Positions 17,384 to 26,888 of a stretch of DNA of 40,871 bases are shown in pieces. Both the position numbers and the translations under genes were made by a program. The first letter of the stretch is position 1; each line of letters begins with the position of its first letter. Under the pieces are notes generated by a model that saw nothing but the letters and a program-made list of their open reading frames with translations, made no database searches and was not told the DNA's origin. The stretch is from Thermoplasmata archaeon (GTDB lineage: Archaea > Thermoplasmatota > Thermoplasmata > Halarchaeoplasmatales > Halarchaeoplasmataceae): positions 1 to 40,871 of the forward strand of contig PWKY01000052.1 in assembly GCA_003560595.1 (NCBI GenBank). Direction: 5' to 3'.

Positions 17384-18403
17384 ATGGGAGTCGCCATAGG
17401 TAGTATACTAACGTCGGAAGAGATAGACTTAAACGATTTAAAAGGTAAAATGATAGCCATGGACGGTTACAATATAATCTATCAATTTTTGGCGAGTATC
17501 AGGCAGAGAGACGGCACTCCTTTGATGGATTCTCAAGGAAACGTTACATCCCATCTATCCGGTCTTCTTTACAGAAACTCCAACTTTTTGATGGAGGGAT
17601 TGAAACCGATATACGTTCTAGATGGTGAACCCGACGTTATGAAGGAAGGGACTTTGGAGAAACGTAAAGAGCGAAAAAAAGAGGCTAAAAAAGAGTATGA
17701 AAAGGCCTTGGAGAAGGGAGATTTGGAGAGGGCTCGAACCAAGGCGCAGCAGACTTCTAGGATGAGTAAAGATATAGTTCAAGGGAGTAAAAGACTGCTG
17801 GAACTCATGGGCATACCGTGGGTCCAGGCACCGGCGGAAGGCGAGGCACAGGCAGCCCACATGGTGATCGAAGGTGATGCATGGGCAGTTGGTAGTCAAG
17901 ATTTTGATTCGATTCTATGCGGAGCTCCGAGATTGGTGAGGAATCTGACAATAACAGGTAAACGAAAGATGCCTGGAAGGAACGAGTACCGGGAGATATT
18001 GCCCGAGATAATAGTATTACAAGAAGTGTTGGATGAACTTGATATCAGCCGTGAACAGTTGATCGATATAGCACTCCTTTGTGGTACCGACTATAATGAG
18101 GGGATCAAAGGGATAGGTCCCAAGAGAGGGTTGAAAAAGGTAAAAAAAATGGGAGACCTCGAATCCGTTTTAAAGAAGGAAGGGAAAAGCATCGGAAATC
18201 ATTCCGTTATCAAGCAGTTGTTTTTAGAACCCAAAGTCACAGACGATTACAAAGTCGACTTCGGCGAGCCCGATGTTGATGGTGTAGTAGATTTTCTATC
18301 CGGTGAGCGCGATTTTTCAGAATCACGTGTCAGAGATGTGTTAGACAAAGTGATGGACTCTTACGAGAAGGAGAAACAATCCGACCTTTTCTCTTTTAAT
18401 TGA
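17384..18403 (+). CDS. fen: Flap endonuclease 1
   Basis: 339-residue structure-specific 5' nuclease that removes flaps during Okazaki fragment maturation and repair. The N nuclease region starts MGVAIGSILTSEEI and carries the metal ligand Asp in AMDGYNIIYQFL and in VLDGEPD. The internal region has APAEGEAQAAHM and GSQDFDS, and GTDYNEGIKGIGPKRGLK is the helix-hairpin DNA-binding motif with the last metal ligand. The C-terminus QSDLFSFN is a slightly altered PCNA-interacting (PIP) peptide, Q-x-x-L-x-x-F. GGTGATT precedes the ATG. It follows the KaiC-like genes in an operon and converges on DP2, one base apart from its stop. Confidence 0.96.
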   Translation: MGVAIGSILTSEEIDLNDLKGKMIAMDGYNIIYQFLASIRQRDGTPLMDSQGNVTSHLSGLLYRNSNFLMEGLKPIYVLDGEPDVMKEGTLEKRKERKKEAKKEYEKALEKGDLERARTKAQQTSRMSKDIVQGSKRLLELMGIPWVQAPAEGEAQAAHMVIEGDAWAVGSQDFDSILCGAPRLVRNLTITGKRKMPGRNEYREILPEIIVLQEVLDELDISREQLIDIALLCGTDYNEGIKGIGPKRGLKKVKKMGDLESVLKKEGKSIGNHSVIKQLFLEPKVTDDYKVDFGEPDVDGVVDFLSGERDFSESRVRDVLDKVMDSYEKEKQSDLFSFN

Positions 18404-18404
18404 T

Positions 18405-21400
18405 TCACATAAACTCGTCCAGACTTGGCATGGACACTTTATCGTTTTCGAAGAGAGAATCGATCTGGTCACCGATCTGATTCACACGCTGTGAAAGGTA
18501 ATCCGGCAGTTCGAATCTTTCTATCATCTTTAAAGAGGTGTCGAGATACTTTTTCACACCGCCTTTATGGATAGTAAGAGTAAGATTACCGCCGCATGTG
18601 CATTTATCACTCAGAGGAGGTCTTCTGTATTTTTTGTTGCACTTAGTACATCTTATCTTTTGAAGGCAGAATTTGTTGAAATTTCCCATAAGATCTGGTA
18701 TAAAATGATCCTGGATCACCCTGGAGACCACGTCGTGTTCGTCCACTGCTCTTATTATCTTTGCCACCTGGATCTGGGCTTCCATCTTTTCAATCATCTT
18801 TCCAAGTCTTGTGTAATTACTGCTCTTAGGACCTTCGGAGATATCCGACGTTTCATGGGTATACCCAAAGCCTTCGTACTGCTTTTCCTGACCCAGCCTA
18901 GTTTCCACGGTCTCCATGATATCCATCAGTTCTTTAGGGTCGGCGTAATCCATGGCCCTCTGATAAAACTCAAGAGGATACTTCCACATGGTATCTACGT
19001 TATGCGCCTCCTTGTCTATCTCATCGGGATTGATACGTGTGGTCAGGACCAAAGGTGCGTCCATCTTTCCACCACGTTTCTCAGGGAGGAAACTCTGCGA
19101 GAAATTCAATAGACCATCTAGAAGTAGCATTATACAGTCCTCATCCCCATCACAATTTCGCCGTTTGGCTGCGTGGAAGAAAGGATGTGCATATCCTGCT
19201 TTGCCTTTATTGAATCCTATGAGTCTTCCTAGAACACCGCCGGAGGTATGAGGCGCCAATCCCACGACCATATGCCCGATGAGGTCCGATGGTTTCTCGA
19301 CTTTGTAGAATGCCTTCTGTTCGTAGTACTTTTCCAAAAGCTCGTCCACAAAGTTGGTCACTTTTACAAGATAGGGCCCGGCGTTCTCTGAAGCGATAAA
19401 ATCTTGAACCATCAGTTCTACTACCTGGTCTCCATTGGTAAGCTCTTCACCGTAGATGTCATGAGTATAGCCAAGCTCTACAGACTTTTCAAGCGAAAGG
19501 CCGATCTCGCTTGGCTTAAAGTGAGTCACTGGGAGGTCGGTCATATCGAATCTAGTGGTACCGTCCTTGAACACGTAAACATCGTGCTTTGCACGGAGTA
19601 TACCCTTCTCCATAGCCTCAGGTGTTTTCGTTTTGTTCATCATCTTTTTTACACCTTTCAGCCGAGTTATGTTCCCTCCACCTTTCAAGATCGCTAATGC
19701 CTCTCGATAGATGTTCTCTATAGGTATCCTCTGTTTTCTAGGCTCGTCGATTATCTCCGTCCTACCTCCACAGCTGCATCGAATCTGTGCATTTTTCTTT
19801 CCGCACTTAACGCACTTTCTAGCGCTGACTTCTACTTCTATAACCTTTTTCTTCACCGCATCAGGTATCAAGCGCTGTTTTCCTCCGGATTCTGCCAATG
19901 GGAACAAGGAGTGCACAGCAGGGTTCATCCGCCTTTCTTTAGCCTTCTCCGGTCGTGCCATCCTTGAGCCTATCGGAGTAGGGCTCTTGCTCCGTATGAC
20001 CGTACCCGATAACTCGGAAACGTATTCTATGGGATCATCTGCACCGCTTTCGCCGACCTTATTCAAAGTTTCAACATCGAGTCCCATGGAATATAGGAAG
20101 GGCTCGTACTCTTCCATCACGATTTTATCGTTGTCGAGAGTGTGAGGAACTCCTATATCTTCCATGGTCTTTTTTGCTTCCTCGTCGAAATCGATGACCA
20201 ACTTATCTTCAACGACGGAGTTCTCAGATACGTAGTTTCTTAGTTTGCAGATACTATCTGTATCTGTGTAATCCCAGAAGTAAACGTATTTAGGATGCAA
20301 AGGTGCTCCTTTTTTTGATAGCTCTACCGCCTTCTCTGCAGATATATTATCAGGAGATAGATCGACTTCCGCTTCCTGTACCCACCACTCGTGACAGTAG
20401 GCACCTGGCACCAGAGGATGATTGTTTTCCAAAAACTCCCCAAAGGGTATGAGGATTTCACCCATATCGATTATCTCCTTAAGTTTTGTTTTCAATCTGA
20501 TGGCCTCGGCGGCGGAATTCACCTTCACCACTGTACCGTCGTGCTGCAATATGGTTGGTCCCTCTATGGAATCACATGGCGTTACCGCTCCCGCCTTCCC
20601 CGGCCTCTCTATCTTCACCTGGGTACCCAGAGCCATGAACTCGCCTGCCAGGTACATTGTGGCCGGGTTGACAGCGATGGATGCAAGACCGAGGGTCCTT
20701 CCCCGACCATACCTCAAACGCAGGCCTCCTTTTACAGACGGATGTCCGAAAACTGGCCGGCCGGCGATGGTTTCCTTGATATACTTGAAGTTAGGTGAGA
20801 TCCCCTTTTTCTTTTCCTCGTCCTTATCATCCTTACTGCTGGCGTACTCTGATATATATTCGTCTAAAAACTCCCAACCCTCGATATTCAGTTTATCGAC
20901 GTGCTTCTTTATCTTCTGGGCCTTCAAACACATACCCTCAGCGATAACCAAACATGCCCCTCCTCTGATCCTGTTGGTTTCAACCCTAGGCAGGTCCCTG
21001 TTACCAGAAACTTCCTCCTTCTCCGTTCCCTCACCACTTATACTCACCGGACAGCCGTTGATGATTATACCTATCTCTTCTGCGGATGGTGTGTACTGAA
21101 GGCTTCTCGCTTTTTTGTACAGAGGGACCTCTTCTTTGAACCGCTGGACCTCCATAGAAGTGGCTTTGTAGGCACCTATACCCAGTTCTCTACGGACGAT
21201 ATCGGCGATGAGAACGCTCATGGCCTGGCCGGTACCTCCGGCTGAACGGATGGGTCCCGCGAAGGATATCTCTGCATAGGTGGTACCGTTTGAATTTTCT
21301 TTTACCTCAACCTTTCCTATACCCTCCAAAGGAGCTACTAATATCCCCTCTGTCAGTACGGCTAATCCTATCCTAACTGCATCCTCCAACCTTTCAGCAA

Positions 21401-21686
21401 CAGTACCCTGTTTTCGTGTAGCCACCTCTTTGGCTATCATTATGGAAACCTCTTCCCTGCTGTCGTACTTTTCACTCAACTCCCTTATCTTCTCAGCGGT
21501 ATTCTCTATGCCCGTAAGTTCCTGGGCCCTTAGGGCTAGGTCCTCCGCCATGGGTATCTCGACGTCCTTAGAGGGATCGTATCCTTTTTTCCTCGCAACC
21601 TCTGCGACTGCGTAACACCTTTTTGCTTCCCTCTCCAACGACTTGAAATACCTTCCAACTTTATCTGAATAAGCTAACTCTGGCAT
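18405..21686 (-). CDS. polC: DNA polymerase D large subunit DP2
   Basis: Catalytic subunit of the archaeal family-D replicative polymerase. N-terminal LALRAQELTG and AGPIRSAGGTGQAMSVLIADIVRRELG are DP2 signatures; the double-psi-barrel active site includes NCDGDEDCIMLLLDGLLNFS near residue 840 with the catalytic acids. Zinc ribbons are CVKCGKKNAQIRCSCGG near residue 640 and CTKCNKKYRRPPLSDKCTCGG close to the C-terminus. There is no intein. The frame opens at 21812, but family N-termini match from MPELAYSDKVGRYF, giving about 1093 residues from 21686; an ATG at 21725 is also possible, since TTAATTAA near 21760 could be its TATA box. The DP1 gene is not in the window. Confidence 0.95.
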   Translation of the reverse strand: MPELAYSDKVGRYFKSLEREAKRCYAVAEVARKKGYDPSKDVEIPMAEDLALRAQELTGIENTAEKIRELSEKYDSREEVSIMIAKEVATRKQGTVAERLEDAVRIGLAVLTEGILVAPLEGIGKVEVKENSNGTTYAEISFAGPIRSAGGTGQAMSVLIADIVRRELGIGAYKATSMEVQRFKEEVPLYKKARSLQYTPSAEEIGIIINGCPVSISGEGTEKEEVSGNRDLPRVETNRIRGGACLVIAEGMCLKAQKIKKHVDKLNIEGWEFLDEYISEYASSKDDKDEEKKKGISPNFKYIKETIAGRPVFGHPSVKGGLRLRYGRGRTLGLASIAVNPATMYLAGEFMALGTQVKIERPGKAGAVTPCDSIEGPTILQHDGTVVKVNSAAEAIRLKTKLKEIIDMGEILIPFGEFLENNHPLVPGAYCHEWWVQEAEVDLSPDNISAEKAVELSKKGAPLHPKYVYFWDYTDTDSICKLRNYVSENSVVEDKLVIDFDEEAKKTMEDIGVPHTLDNDKIVMEEYEPFLYSMGLDVETLNKVGESGADDPIEYVSELSGTVIRSKSPTPIGSRMARPEKAKERRMNPAVHSLFPLAESGGKQRLIPDAVKKKVIEVEVSARKCVKCGKKNAQIRCSCGGRTEIIDEPRKQRIPIENIYREALAILKGGGNITRLKGVKKMMNKTKTPEAMEKGILRAKHDVYVFKDGTTRFDMTDLPVTHFKPSEIGLSLEKSVELGYTHDIYGEELTNGDQVVELMVQDFIASENAGPYLVKVTNFVDELLEKYYEQKAFYKVEKPSDLIGHMVVGLAPHTSGGVLGRLIGFNKGKAGYAHPFFHAAKRRNCDGDEDCIMLLLDGLLNFSQSFLPEKRGGKMDAPLVLTTRINPDEIDKEAHNVDTMWKYPLEFYQRAMDYADPKELMDIMETVETRLGQEKQYEGFGYTHETSDISEGPKSSNYTRLGKMIEKMEAQIQVAKIIRAVDEHDVVSRVIQDHFIPDLMGNFNKFCLQKIRCTKCNKKYRRPPLSDKCTCGGNLTLTIHKGGVKKYLDTSLKMIERFELPDYLSQRVNQIGDQIDSLFENDKVSMPSLDEFM

Positions 21687-21837
21687 GCTGTTATCCCCCC
21701 ATGGATATCCCGAGTGCGGTCCCATGGCACGTAACGCGAATTTGACAATAGAAGGGTGTTTAATTAAGGTTACTGTTCTCCTCATTTTTATCGCTTCTAC
21801 CGAAAGAATCATGAGGTAGAATTACCATATCGAAAAC

Positions 21838-22674
21838 ATGCCGTTCAGAGAAGCTGTAGACATAGTGCGTGATACAGAGAAAGGAGCAGCCCAGCTGGCG
21901 TTGGAAGCCGTTGAAAGCGTACTCGAACTCGGGAAAGAAGAGGAGGTGGAGGATTATCTGATCGAGCTGGTCGAGGGCAGGCCCTCTATGGCTCCGTTGT
22001 TGAACTTGGCCAATAGTGTCTTTATATCGCTGGAAAAAGAAGAGGATCCGTGGGGCGAAGCTGAAAAATTCAGGAAAAAACTCATCATCGGGCGGAAAAA
22101 GTCATCCGAAACTATGAGAGAACTGATAAAAGGTTTACACGTTTTGACCTTGAGTTACAGTTCCACTGTCAAGATGTCTTTGAAAGTATCACCCCGGGTC
22201 AGTATACTTGAATCTCGACCGTTGATGGAGGGTCGGAGGATGGCAGAAGAATTGGCTGCCTCAGGAAGCCGGGTAACTTACTGGTGCGACCCCGGGGTAC
22301 TCCCTGCTCTTGAAGATGTGGATGCAGTGGTCGTAGGTGCTGACGCATTTTCCGAAGAACACTTTGTGAACAAGGTGGGCACCGGCGTTTTGTCTTTATG
22401 CTGTGAGAAACTGAAAATACCATTCTATGTAGTAACCGACTGCACTAAATTCTTACCTAACGAGATACCGTTGATACACCAGGAAATGCATGATACGTCA
22501 GAGGTGTGGGAAGACGCACCGCACGGAGTTCGAGTGGAAAATCCATACTTTGAGAAAGTGCCCTGGGGTGATGATATATTGGTCAACGAATCAGGCATCA
22601 ACGTGTTCCCGTCAACGGAGATATCGGATAGGCTCAGTTATCACTTTTCAAGGAGTGATGATGGCCTCTGTTAA
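21838..22674 (+). CDS. aIF2B-like protein (eIF2B alpha/beta/delta family)
   Basis: 278-residue member of the eIF2B/MtnA/ribose-1,5-bisphosphate isomerase superfamily. An N-terminal helical domain is followed by the Rossmann-like C-domain with VLTLSYSSTVKMSL near residue 105, ESRPLMEGRRMAEEL near residue 128, and DAVVVGADAFSEEHFVNKVGTGVLSLCCEKLKIPFYVV near residues 160-200. The isomerases need a Cys in the THCN-type motif at the first of these positions; here it reads TLSYSST, as in non-catalytic eIF2B-type members. It is therefore more likely regulatory or of unknown activity than an isomerase. Its 3' end overlaps the convergent aminotransferase gene by 27 bases. Confidence 0.82.
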   Translation: MPFREAVDIVRDTEKGAAQLALEAVESVLELGKEEEVEDYLIELVEGRPSMAPLLNLANSVFISLEKEEDPWGEAEKFRKKLIIGRKKSSETMRELIKGLHVLTLSYSSTVKMSLKVSPRVSILESRPLMEGRRMAEELAASGSRVTYWCDPGVLPALEDVDAVVVGADAFSEEHFVNKVGTGVLSLCCEKLKIPFYVVTDCTKFLPNEIPLIHQEMHDTSEVWEDAPHGVRVENPYFEKVPWGDDILVNESGINVFPSTEISDRLSYHFSRSDDGLC

Positions 22675-23892
22675 CTTCCCTTTTTTTTCCTTTATCTCCT
22701 GTTTGATAACTACCCCCAGTCTTTTGATCCCCTCTTTGATCTCTTCTTCGGATGAATGGGAGAAGTTGAGCCTCAAAGTGTTATACCCCTCGTTTTCAAC
22801 ATAGAATGCATCGCCGACGACGTAAGCTACATCACACTGAAGAGCCTTCTCGAACATCTCTCGAGTGTTGATGTATTCAGGTAATGTGACCCAGATGAAC
22901 ATACCTCCCAGAGGTTTTTTCCATTTTGCTTCAGGTGGGAAGTGCTCATCCATGGCCTCCAGCATGGTCAATCGCTTCTCGTTGTAAAGCTTCTTTATGT
23001 AATCTATGTGCTCATCGATAGCTCCCGATGATACGTATTTGTACGCCACATACTGGCCAAAGGGGTTGGTACACAGGTCCGTCGCCTGCTTTGCGATCAC
23101 CATCTTGTCGATCAACTGGGCGGGACCGACGGTCCATGCGATCCTGAATCCCGGGGCTAGTATCTTTGAAAAGGTCTGCATCCTAACCACTCTGTCCTCG
23201 CCATCCAAAGAAAGTAGGTGCGGCTGTGGTTCACCTTCGTATCTAAGATATGAATAAGGTGAATCCTCCACTATCAACACATCGTACTTTGCAGCTATCT
23301 CAAGCAGTCTTTCACGGTTTTTACCGGATATAGTCACCCCCGAAGGATTTTGGAACGTAGGGACTGAGTAAATGAACTTAGGCTTCTTTCCCGTTTTAAT
23401 CAATTCCTCCAGTCTTTTGTCCAACTCGTCCATGTCCATACCCTCTTCCCCTACAGGCACGGTTTCCATCCTAGCTTGGAATGCTCTGAACGCACCTGTC
23501 GCACCAAGGTATGTAGGTGATCCTACTATTATGGTGTCGCCGGGGTCCAAAAGCACCTTACTCAATAGGTCTAAAGCCTGCTGAGAGCCGTGTGTTATCA
23601 ATATCTGATTTTTGTCTATCTTCATCCCTCTCTTGTGCATGTGCTCGACTAGAGCTCCCCTAAGTTCTGGAACTCCTTCTGTCGAACCGTACTGAAGTAC
23701 CTTTTGCGGTATCTCATCTAATAGCTCGTTAACTATCTTCCGAGTGGTATCAGTTGGAAATGCTTCAGGATTTGGAAGTCCTCCCGCAAAAGATATAATT
23801 CCCGGCCTCTGGGTCAGTTTCAACAGCTCGCGTATCTCCGAGGCCTTCATGCCGTGGGCCCTTTCCGAGAATATGTGGTTGTAATCTACCAT
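22648..23892 (-). CDS. PLP-dependent aminotransferase, class I/II (LysN/2-aminoadipate type)
   Basis: 414-residue fold-type-I aminotransferase of the MocR-related LysN group, which uses aromatic, branched or 2-aminoadipate amino donors. It starts MVDYNHIFSERAHGMKASEIRELL, followed by FAGGLPNPEAFP, LITHGSQQALDLL (cofactor loop), the Asn of PTFQNPSG, the Asp-containing VEDSPYSYLRYEG and the Schiff-base lysine in TFSKILAPGFRIAW near residue 245. The frame runs upstream to 24081, but those 63 residues are not family-like and overlap the promoter and binding site of the divergent zinc-ribbon gene, so 23892 is the start. Its substrate cannot be decided from sequence. Confidence 0.93.
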   Translation of the reverse strand: MVDYNHIFSERAHGMKASEIRELLKLTQRPGIISFAGGLPNPEAFPTDTTRKIVNELLDEIPQKVLQYGSTEGVPELRGALVEHMHKRGMKIDKNQILITHGSQQALDLLSKVLLDPGDTIIVGSPTYLGATGAFRAFQARMETVPVGEEGMDMDELDKRLEELIKTGKKPKFIYSVPTFQNPSGVTISGKNRERLLEIAAKYDVLIVEDSPYSYLRYEGEPQPHLLSLDGEDRVVRMQTFSKILAPGFRIAWTVGPAQLIDKMVIAKQATDLCTNPFGQYVAYKYVSSGAIDEHIDYIKKLYNEKRLTMLEAMDEHFPPEAKWKKPLGGMFIWVTLPEYINTREMFEKALQCDVAYVVGDAFYVENEGYNTLRLNFSHSSEEEIKEGIKRLGVVIKQEIKEKKGKLTEAIITP

Positions 23893-24001
23893 GGTTATCA
23901 ACAATTCAGGATAAAACACCGAAGCATATAATGGTTTTGGGTTGAAAGGCTTCGATAGATTTATATGTCTCCTAGATTGTATTATAAAACGGTGATATGT
24001 G

Positions 24002-24187
24002 ATGGAGATATTAGGTAGGTGCCATATCTGTGGTCGTCCTGCCACAGGCTCTTGCAGCCTTTGTGGAGGTATGGTGTGCACGGATCATTCAAAGGGTGGG
24101 ATGTGTCTTAAATGCAGAAGAGGCGCTTACTCGGAAGAGAGTGATGAGGAGAAAAGGTTGTACAAAGACTCAGATACCTATTCGTGA
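24002..24187 (+). CDS. Small zinc-ribbon protein
   Basis: 61-residue protein with eight candidate zinc ligands in CHICGRP, CSLCGG, C-T-D-H and CLKC, a B-box/HIT-like cross-braced arrangement, followed by a charged tail (EESDEEKRLYKD). The exact archaeal-type binding site GGTGAT lies at 23991-23996, five bases before the ATG at 24002, and a TTTATAT element is near 23958, so this tiny gene is well supported. It may mediate protein or RNA contacts; no specific function is known to me. Its last 10 bases overlap the 3' end of valS. Confidence 0.8.
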   Translation: MEILGRCHICGRPATGSCSLCGGMVCTDHSKGGMCLKCRRGAYSEESDEEKRLYKDSDTYS

Positions 24188-26808
24188 ACAGAGCTGATCA
24201 GCAGGCTCAGTTCGTCCACCTTCAGTACATCCACTTTTTGGCCGTGTGCCCTGGTTGCAGTCTCCAGCTTGATTTCCCCTTCTGATAGCTCGACTTTTTC
24301 TCCGTCAACATCAAGTTCAATAGGTAACTCTATAGAGGCAGGCTTTATACTTTCCAGCGACGAATACACTTTGGGTGCATCTCCTTTGAAGCGCGGTCCC
24401 AATTTTGAATATACTGGCTTAACCGCCACTATGACCTCCTCCACCTCGTCTTTGGAAACGAACTCTATACCGGGACTTTTGACGGTGCTCAAAATATCAT
24501 CTTCGCACCCATGGAGCACCTTTTTTTCCCATGCACTGGGTTCCACAATTTTCAATATAGGTATCTCAGCGCTTAGGGCTATACCTTCGTCGCTCTTCCA
24601 TCTTCTAACCGCATGTATGATATCTTTGACCAACTCTCCTTCCTTCATGGATTCAGGATCGTCCAATATGGGTTCGGGCCATGAAGATACATGTACGCTT
24701 TCATCACCTTCGGATCCCTTGTAATACTTGTGGTATATCTCTTCGGTGATGAAACACATTATAGGTGCCAGCATCTTCGTGATACCCAAACCCACCTGGT
24801 AAAGTGTGTACTTCACCGCTTCATCATCTTCGGTATATATACGATGTTTTATCATCTCGATGTAGTGGTCCGCAAGAACGTGCCATAAGAAGTATTCGAC
24901 CTCCTGGAGAGCCTTATCGTACCTGTATCCATCCATGAATCGTGTTGCCTTACTAACGACCTCGCTGTATTTACTCAGGAGCCATATATCCACAGTCCTC
25001 AGTTCGGCTATTTCCTCTATCTTCTTATCCAGGGAATCACCGATGAACTTCTGTATATTCCATAATTTGTTCCTGATCCTCTGTCCCCGCTTCAACCATT
25101 TTTTCTCGAACTCGGCGTCCTCACCGGCTTTGTTAGAACTGCTGAGGTATCTTATCGCATCGGCGCCGTATTCGTCGGCGATCTCTTCGGGATCTATTAT
25201 CACACCCCTAGAGGATGAGAAAGCTTTACCTCCTGGAAGCATGAGATATCCGTGTATCAGTATGTCATCCCAGGGCTTTTCTTCTGAATGGAACAAGCTT
25301 TTAACGATGGTGTTGAAGGCCCAGAAGCTGATTATATCGTGTGATTGTGGCCTTAGACTGAATGGGAACACCTTATCGAACAGTTCGGAGTCCTCTATCC
25401 ATCTTGTGGCGATGTAAGGTGTAAGTGAAGAAGTTGCCCACGTATCAAGGACGTCCTCTTCAGGTTCGAATTCGTCACCACCACATCCTTCACATTTACC
25501 TCTTGGTTCATCTACCAAGGGATTCACCGGCAGCTGATCGTCTTCAGCCAGCTTTACTTCACCGCACTCTTTACAGTACCATACCGGAAAAGGGATACCG
25601 TGGAACCTCTGTCTTGAGATGCACCAATCCCATTTCAACGATTTGACCCAGTTGTCGTACCTGACCTTCATGTGTTCCGGATACCAGTTCAGGTCTTCCC
25701 CCACTTCCAGGTACTTATCACGCAGGTCTAGGTACTCGATGAACCACTGTTCGGTGATGAGAAATTCTATAGGTGTATCGCACCGTTCGTGTACATTAAC
25801 GTCATGTGTTATATCCCACTGTTCACCCAGGTACCCTTCCTTTTTTAGGTCCTCTAGTATCATGCGCCTAGCTTCGTAAACATCCGACCCGACGTATTCA
25901 CCGGATTTGTCGGTCATATGCCCGGTTTCGTCGATGGCTATGCGCAGTGGGAGGTCGTGTGTGTACCACCAGTCGATATCTGTTTGATCACCGAAGGTAC
26001 AGCACATCACTACGCCGGTACCGGTCTCCATATCGACTTTGTCATCCTCTATTATAGGCACTTCCTGACCAAATATGGGGATCACGGCCTTTTGACCGAT
26101 AAGGTGTGCATTTTCTTTATCATCGGGATGCACGAACACTGCAACACAAGCAGGAAGCAGCTCCGGTCTAGTGGTAGAGATCGTTATCTGCCCCCCGTCT
26201 TTGAGGTCAAATAAGATATTGTTGAACATCCCCTCTTTCTCGATGTCGTCGGTCTCCACTTGAGATATAGCGGTTTCACAGTGAGGGCACCAGAGTGTGG
26301 GAGATTCCTTCCTATACTCCCTCCCCATCTTGTAGAGCTCGATGAATGATCTCTGTGAAGTCCTCCTTGAGCGTTCATCGATGGTTCGGTAGAATATACT
26401 GTAATCAGGGAAGGTACCGACTCGCTTCCACTTCCTCTCCAGATCTTCTTCGAGCTTTTTACTCTCTTCCAAACACAATTCTATGAACCTCTCCCTTCCA
26501 ACGTCCTTGGGGTCCACGCCGGTCTCGTTCTTGACGTACAGCTCGGTGGCTATACCGTTGTCGTCGAAACCCCATGGATAGAACACATTGTAACCCTGCA
26601 TCCTCTTGTATCTGGCGATCAGATCCATCTGAGTGTATGAAAAGGCATGGCCTATGTGCATCCTTCCAGAGATGGTGGGCGGCGGTGTATCTATCGAGAA
26701 TATCGGCTTATCCGATCCAGGGTCGAAGCTGTATATGTCGCTATCTTCCCATTTTTTAAGCCATTTATGTTCCATTTCGATGAACTCTTCGATTCCAGAG
26801 GAAGACAT
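24178..26808 (-). CDS. valS: Valyl-tRNA synthetase
   Basis: 876-residue class I aminoacyl-tRNA synthetase. The HIGH motif is GRMHIGHAFSYTQ near residue 47; TISTTRPELLPACVAVFVHPDD near residue 210 is in the CP1 editing domain with the threonine-rich editing pocket; WCISRQRFHGIPFPVWYC near residue 390 and a zinc pair (CKECGE, CEGCGGD) follow; the C-terminal anticodon-binding and coiled regions are complete. The KMSKS site is unusual: it reads KAFSSSRG near residue 530, so both lysines of the standard motif are replaced when aligned on the following R-G. A TATA box at 26833-26843 lies about 28 bases before the ATG, predicting a leaderless mRNA. Confidence 0.96.
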   Translation of the reverse strand: MSSSGIEEFIEMEHKWLKKWEDSDIYSFDPGSDKPIFSIDTPPPTISGRMHIGHAFSYTQMDLIARYKRMQGYNVFYPWGFDDNGIATELYVKNETGVDPKDVGRERFIELCLEESKKLEEDLERKWKRVGTFPDYSIFYRTIDERSRRTSQRSFIELYKMGREYRKESPTLWCPHCETAISQVETDDIEKEGMFNNILFDLKDGGQITISTTRPELLPACVAVFVHPDDKENAHLIGQKAVIPIFGQEVPIIEDDKVDMETGTGVVMCCTFGDQTDIDWWYTHDLPLRIAIDETGHMTDKSGEYVGSDVYEARRMILEDLKKEGYLGEQWDITHDVNVHERCDTPIEFLITEQWFIEYLDLRDKYLEVGEDLNWYPEHMKVRYDNWVKSLKWDWCISRQRFHGIPFPVWYCKECGEVKLAEDDQLPVNPLVDEPRGKCEGCGGDEFEPEEDVLDTWATSSLTPYIATRWIEDSELFDKVFPFSLRPQSHDIISFWAFNTIVKSLFHSEEKPWDDILIHGYLMLPGGKAFSSSRGVIIDPEEIADEYGADAIRYLSSSNKAGEDAEFEKKWLKRGQRIRNKLWNIQKFIGDSLDKKIEEIAELRTVDIWLLSKYSEVVSKATRFMDGYRYDKALQEVEYFLWHVLADHYIEMIKHRIYTEDDEAVKYTLYQVGLGITKMLAPIMCFITEEIYHKYYKGSEGDESVHVSSWPEPILDDPESMKEGELVKDIIHAVRRWKSDEGIALSAEIPILKIVEPSAWEKKVLHGCEDDILSTVKSPGIEFVSKDEVEEVIVAVKPVYSKLGPRFKGDAPKVYSSLESIKPASIELPIELDVDGEKVELSEGEIKLETATRAHGQKVDVLKVDELSLLISSVHE

Positions 26809-26832
26809 GGTGCGTACTAACTTGGATCAAGA

Positions 26833-26843
26833 CTTTAAATTTT
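26833..26843 (-). promoter_or_regulatory. TATA box of valS
   Basis: AAAATTTAAAG on the minus strand, about 28 bases upstream of the valS ATG at 26808. No ribosome binding site lies between them. Confidence 0.55.
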
Positions 26844-26888
26844 CGGTGTGCGGAGTAGATGCAGATGAAGGGGGGCCGGTGAGATACC

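Noticed and set aside
23893-24081. 63-residue N-terminal extension of the aminotransferase
   Set aside because: It lies opposite the promoter, binding site and coding sequence of the zinc-ribbon gene and has no family-like content.
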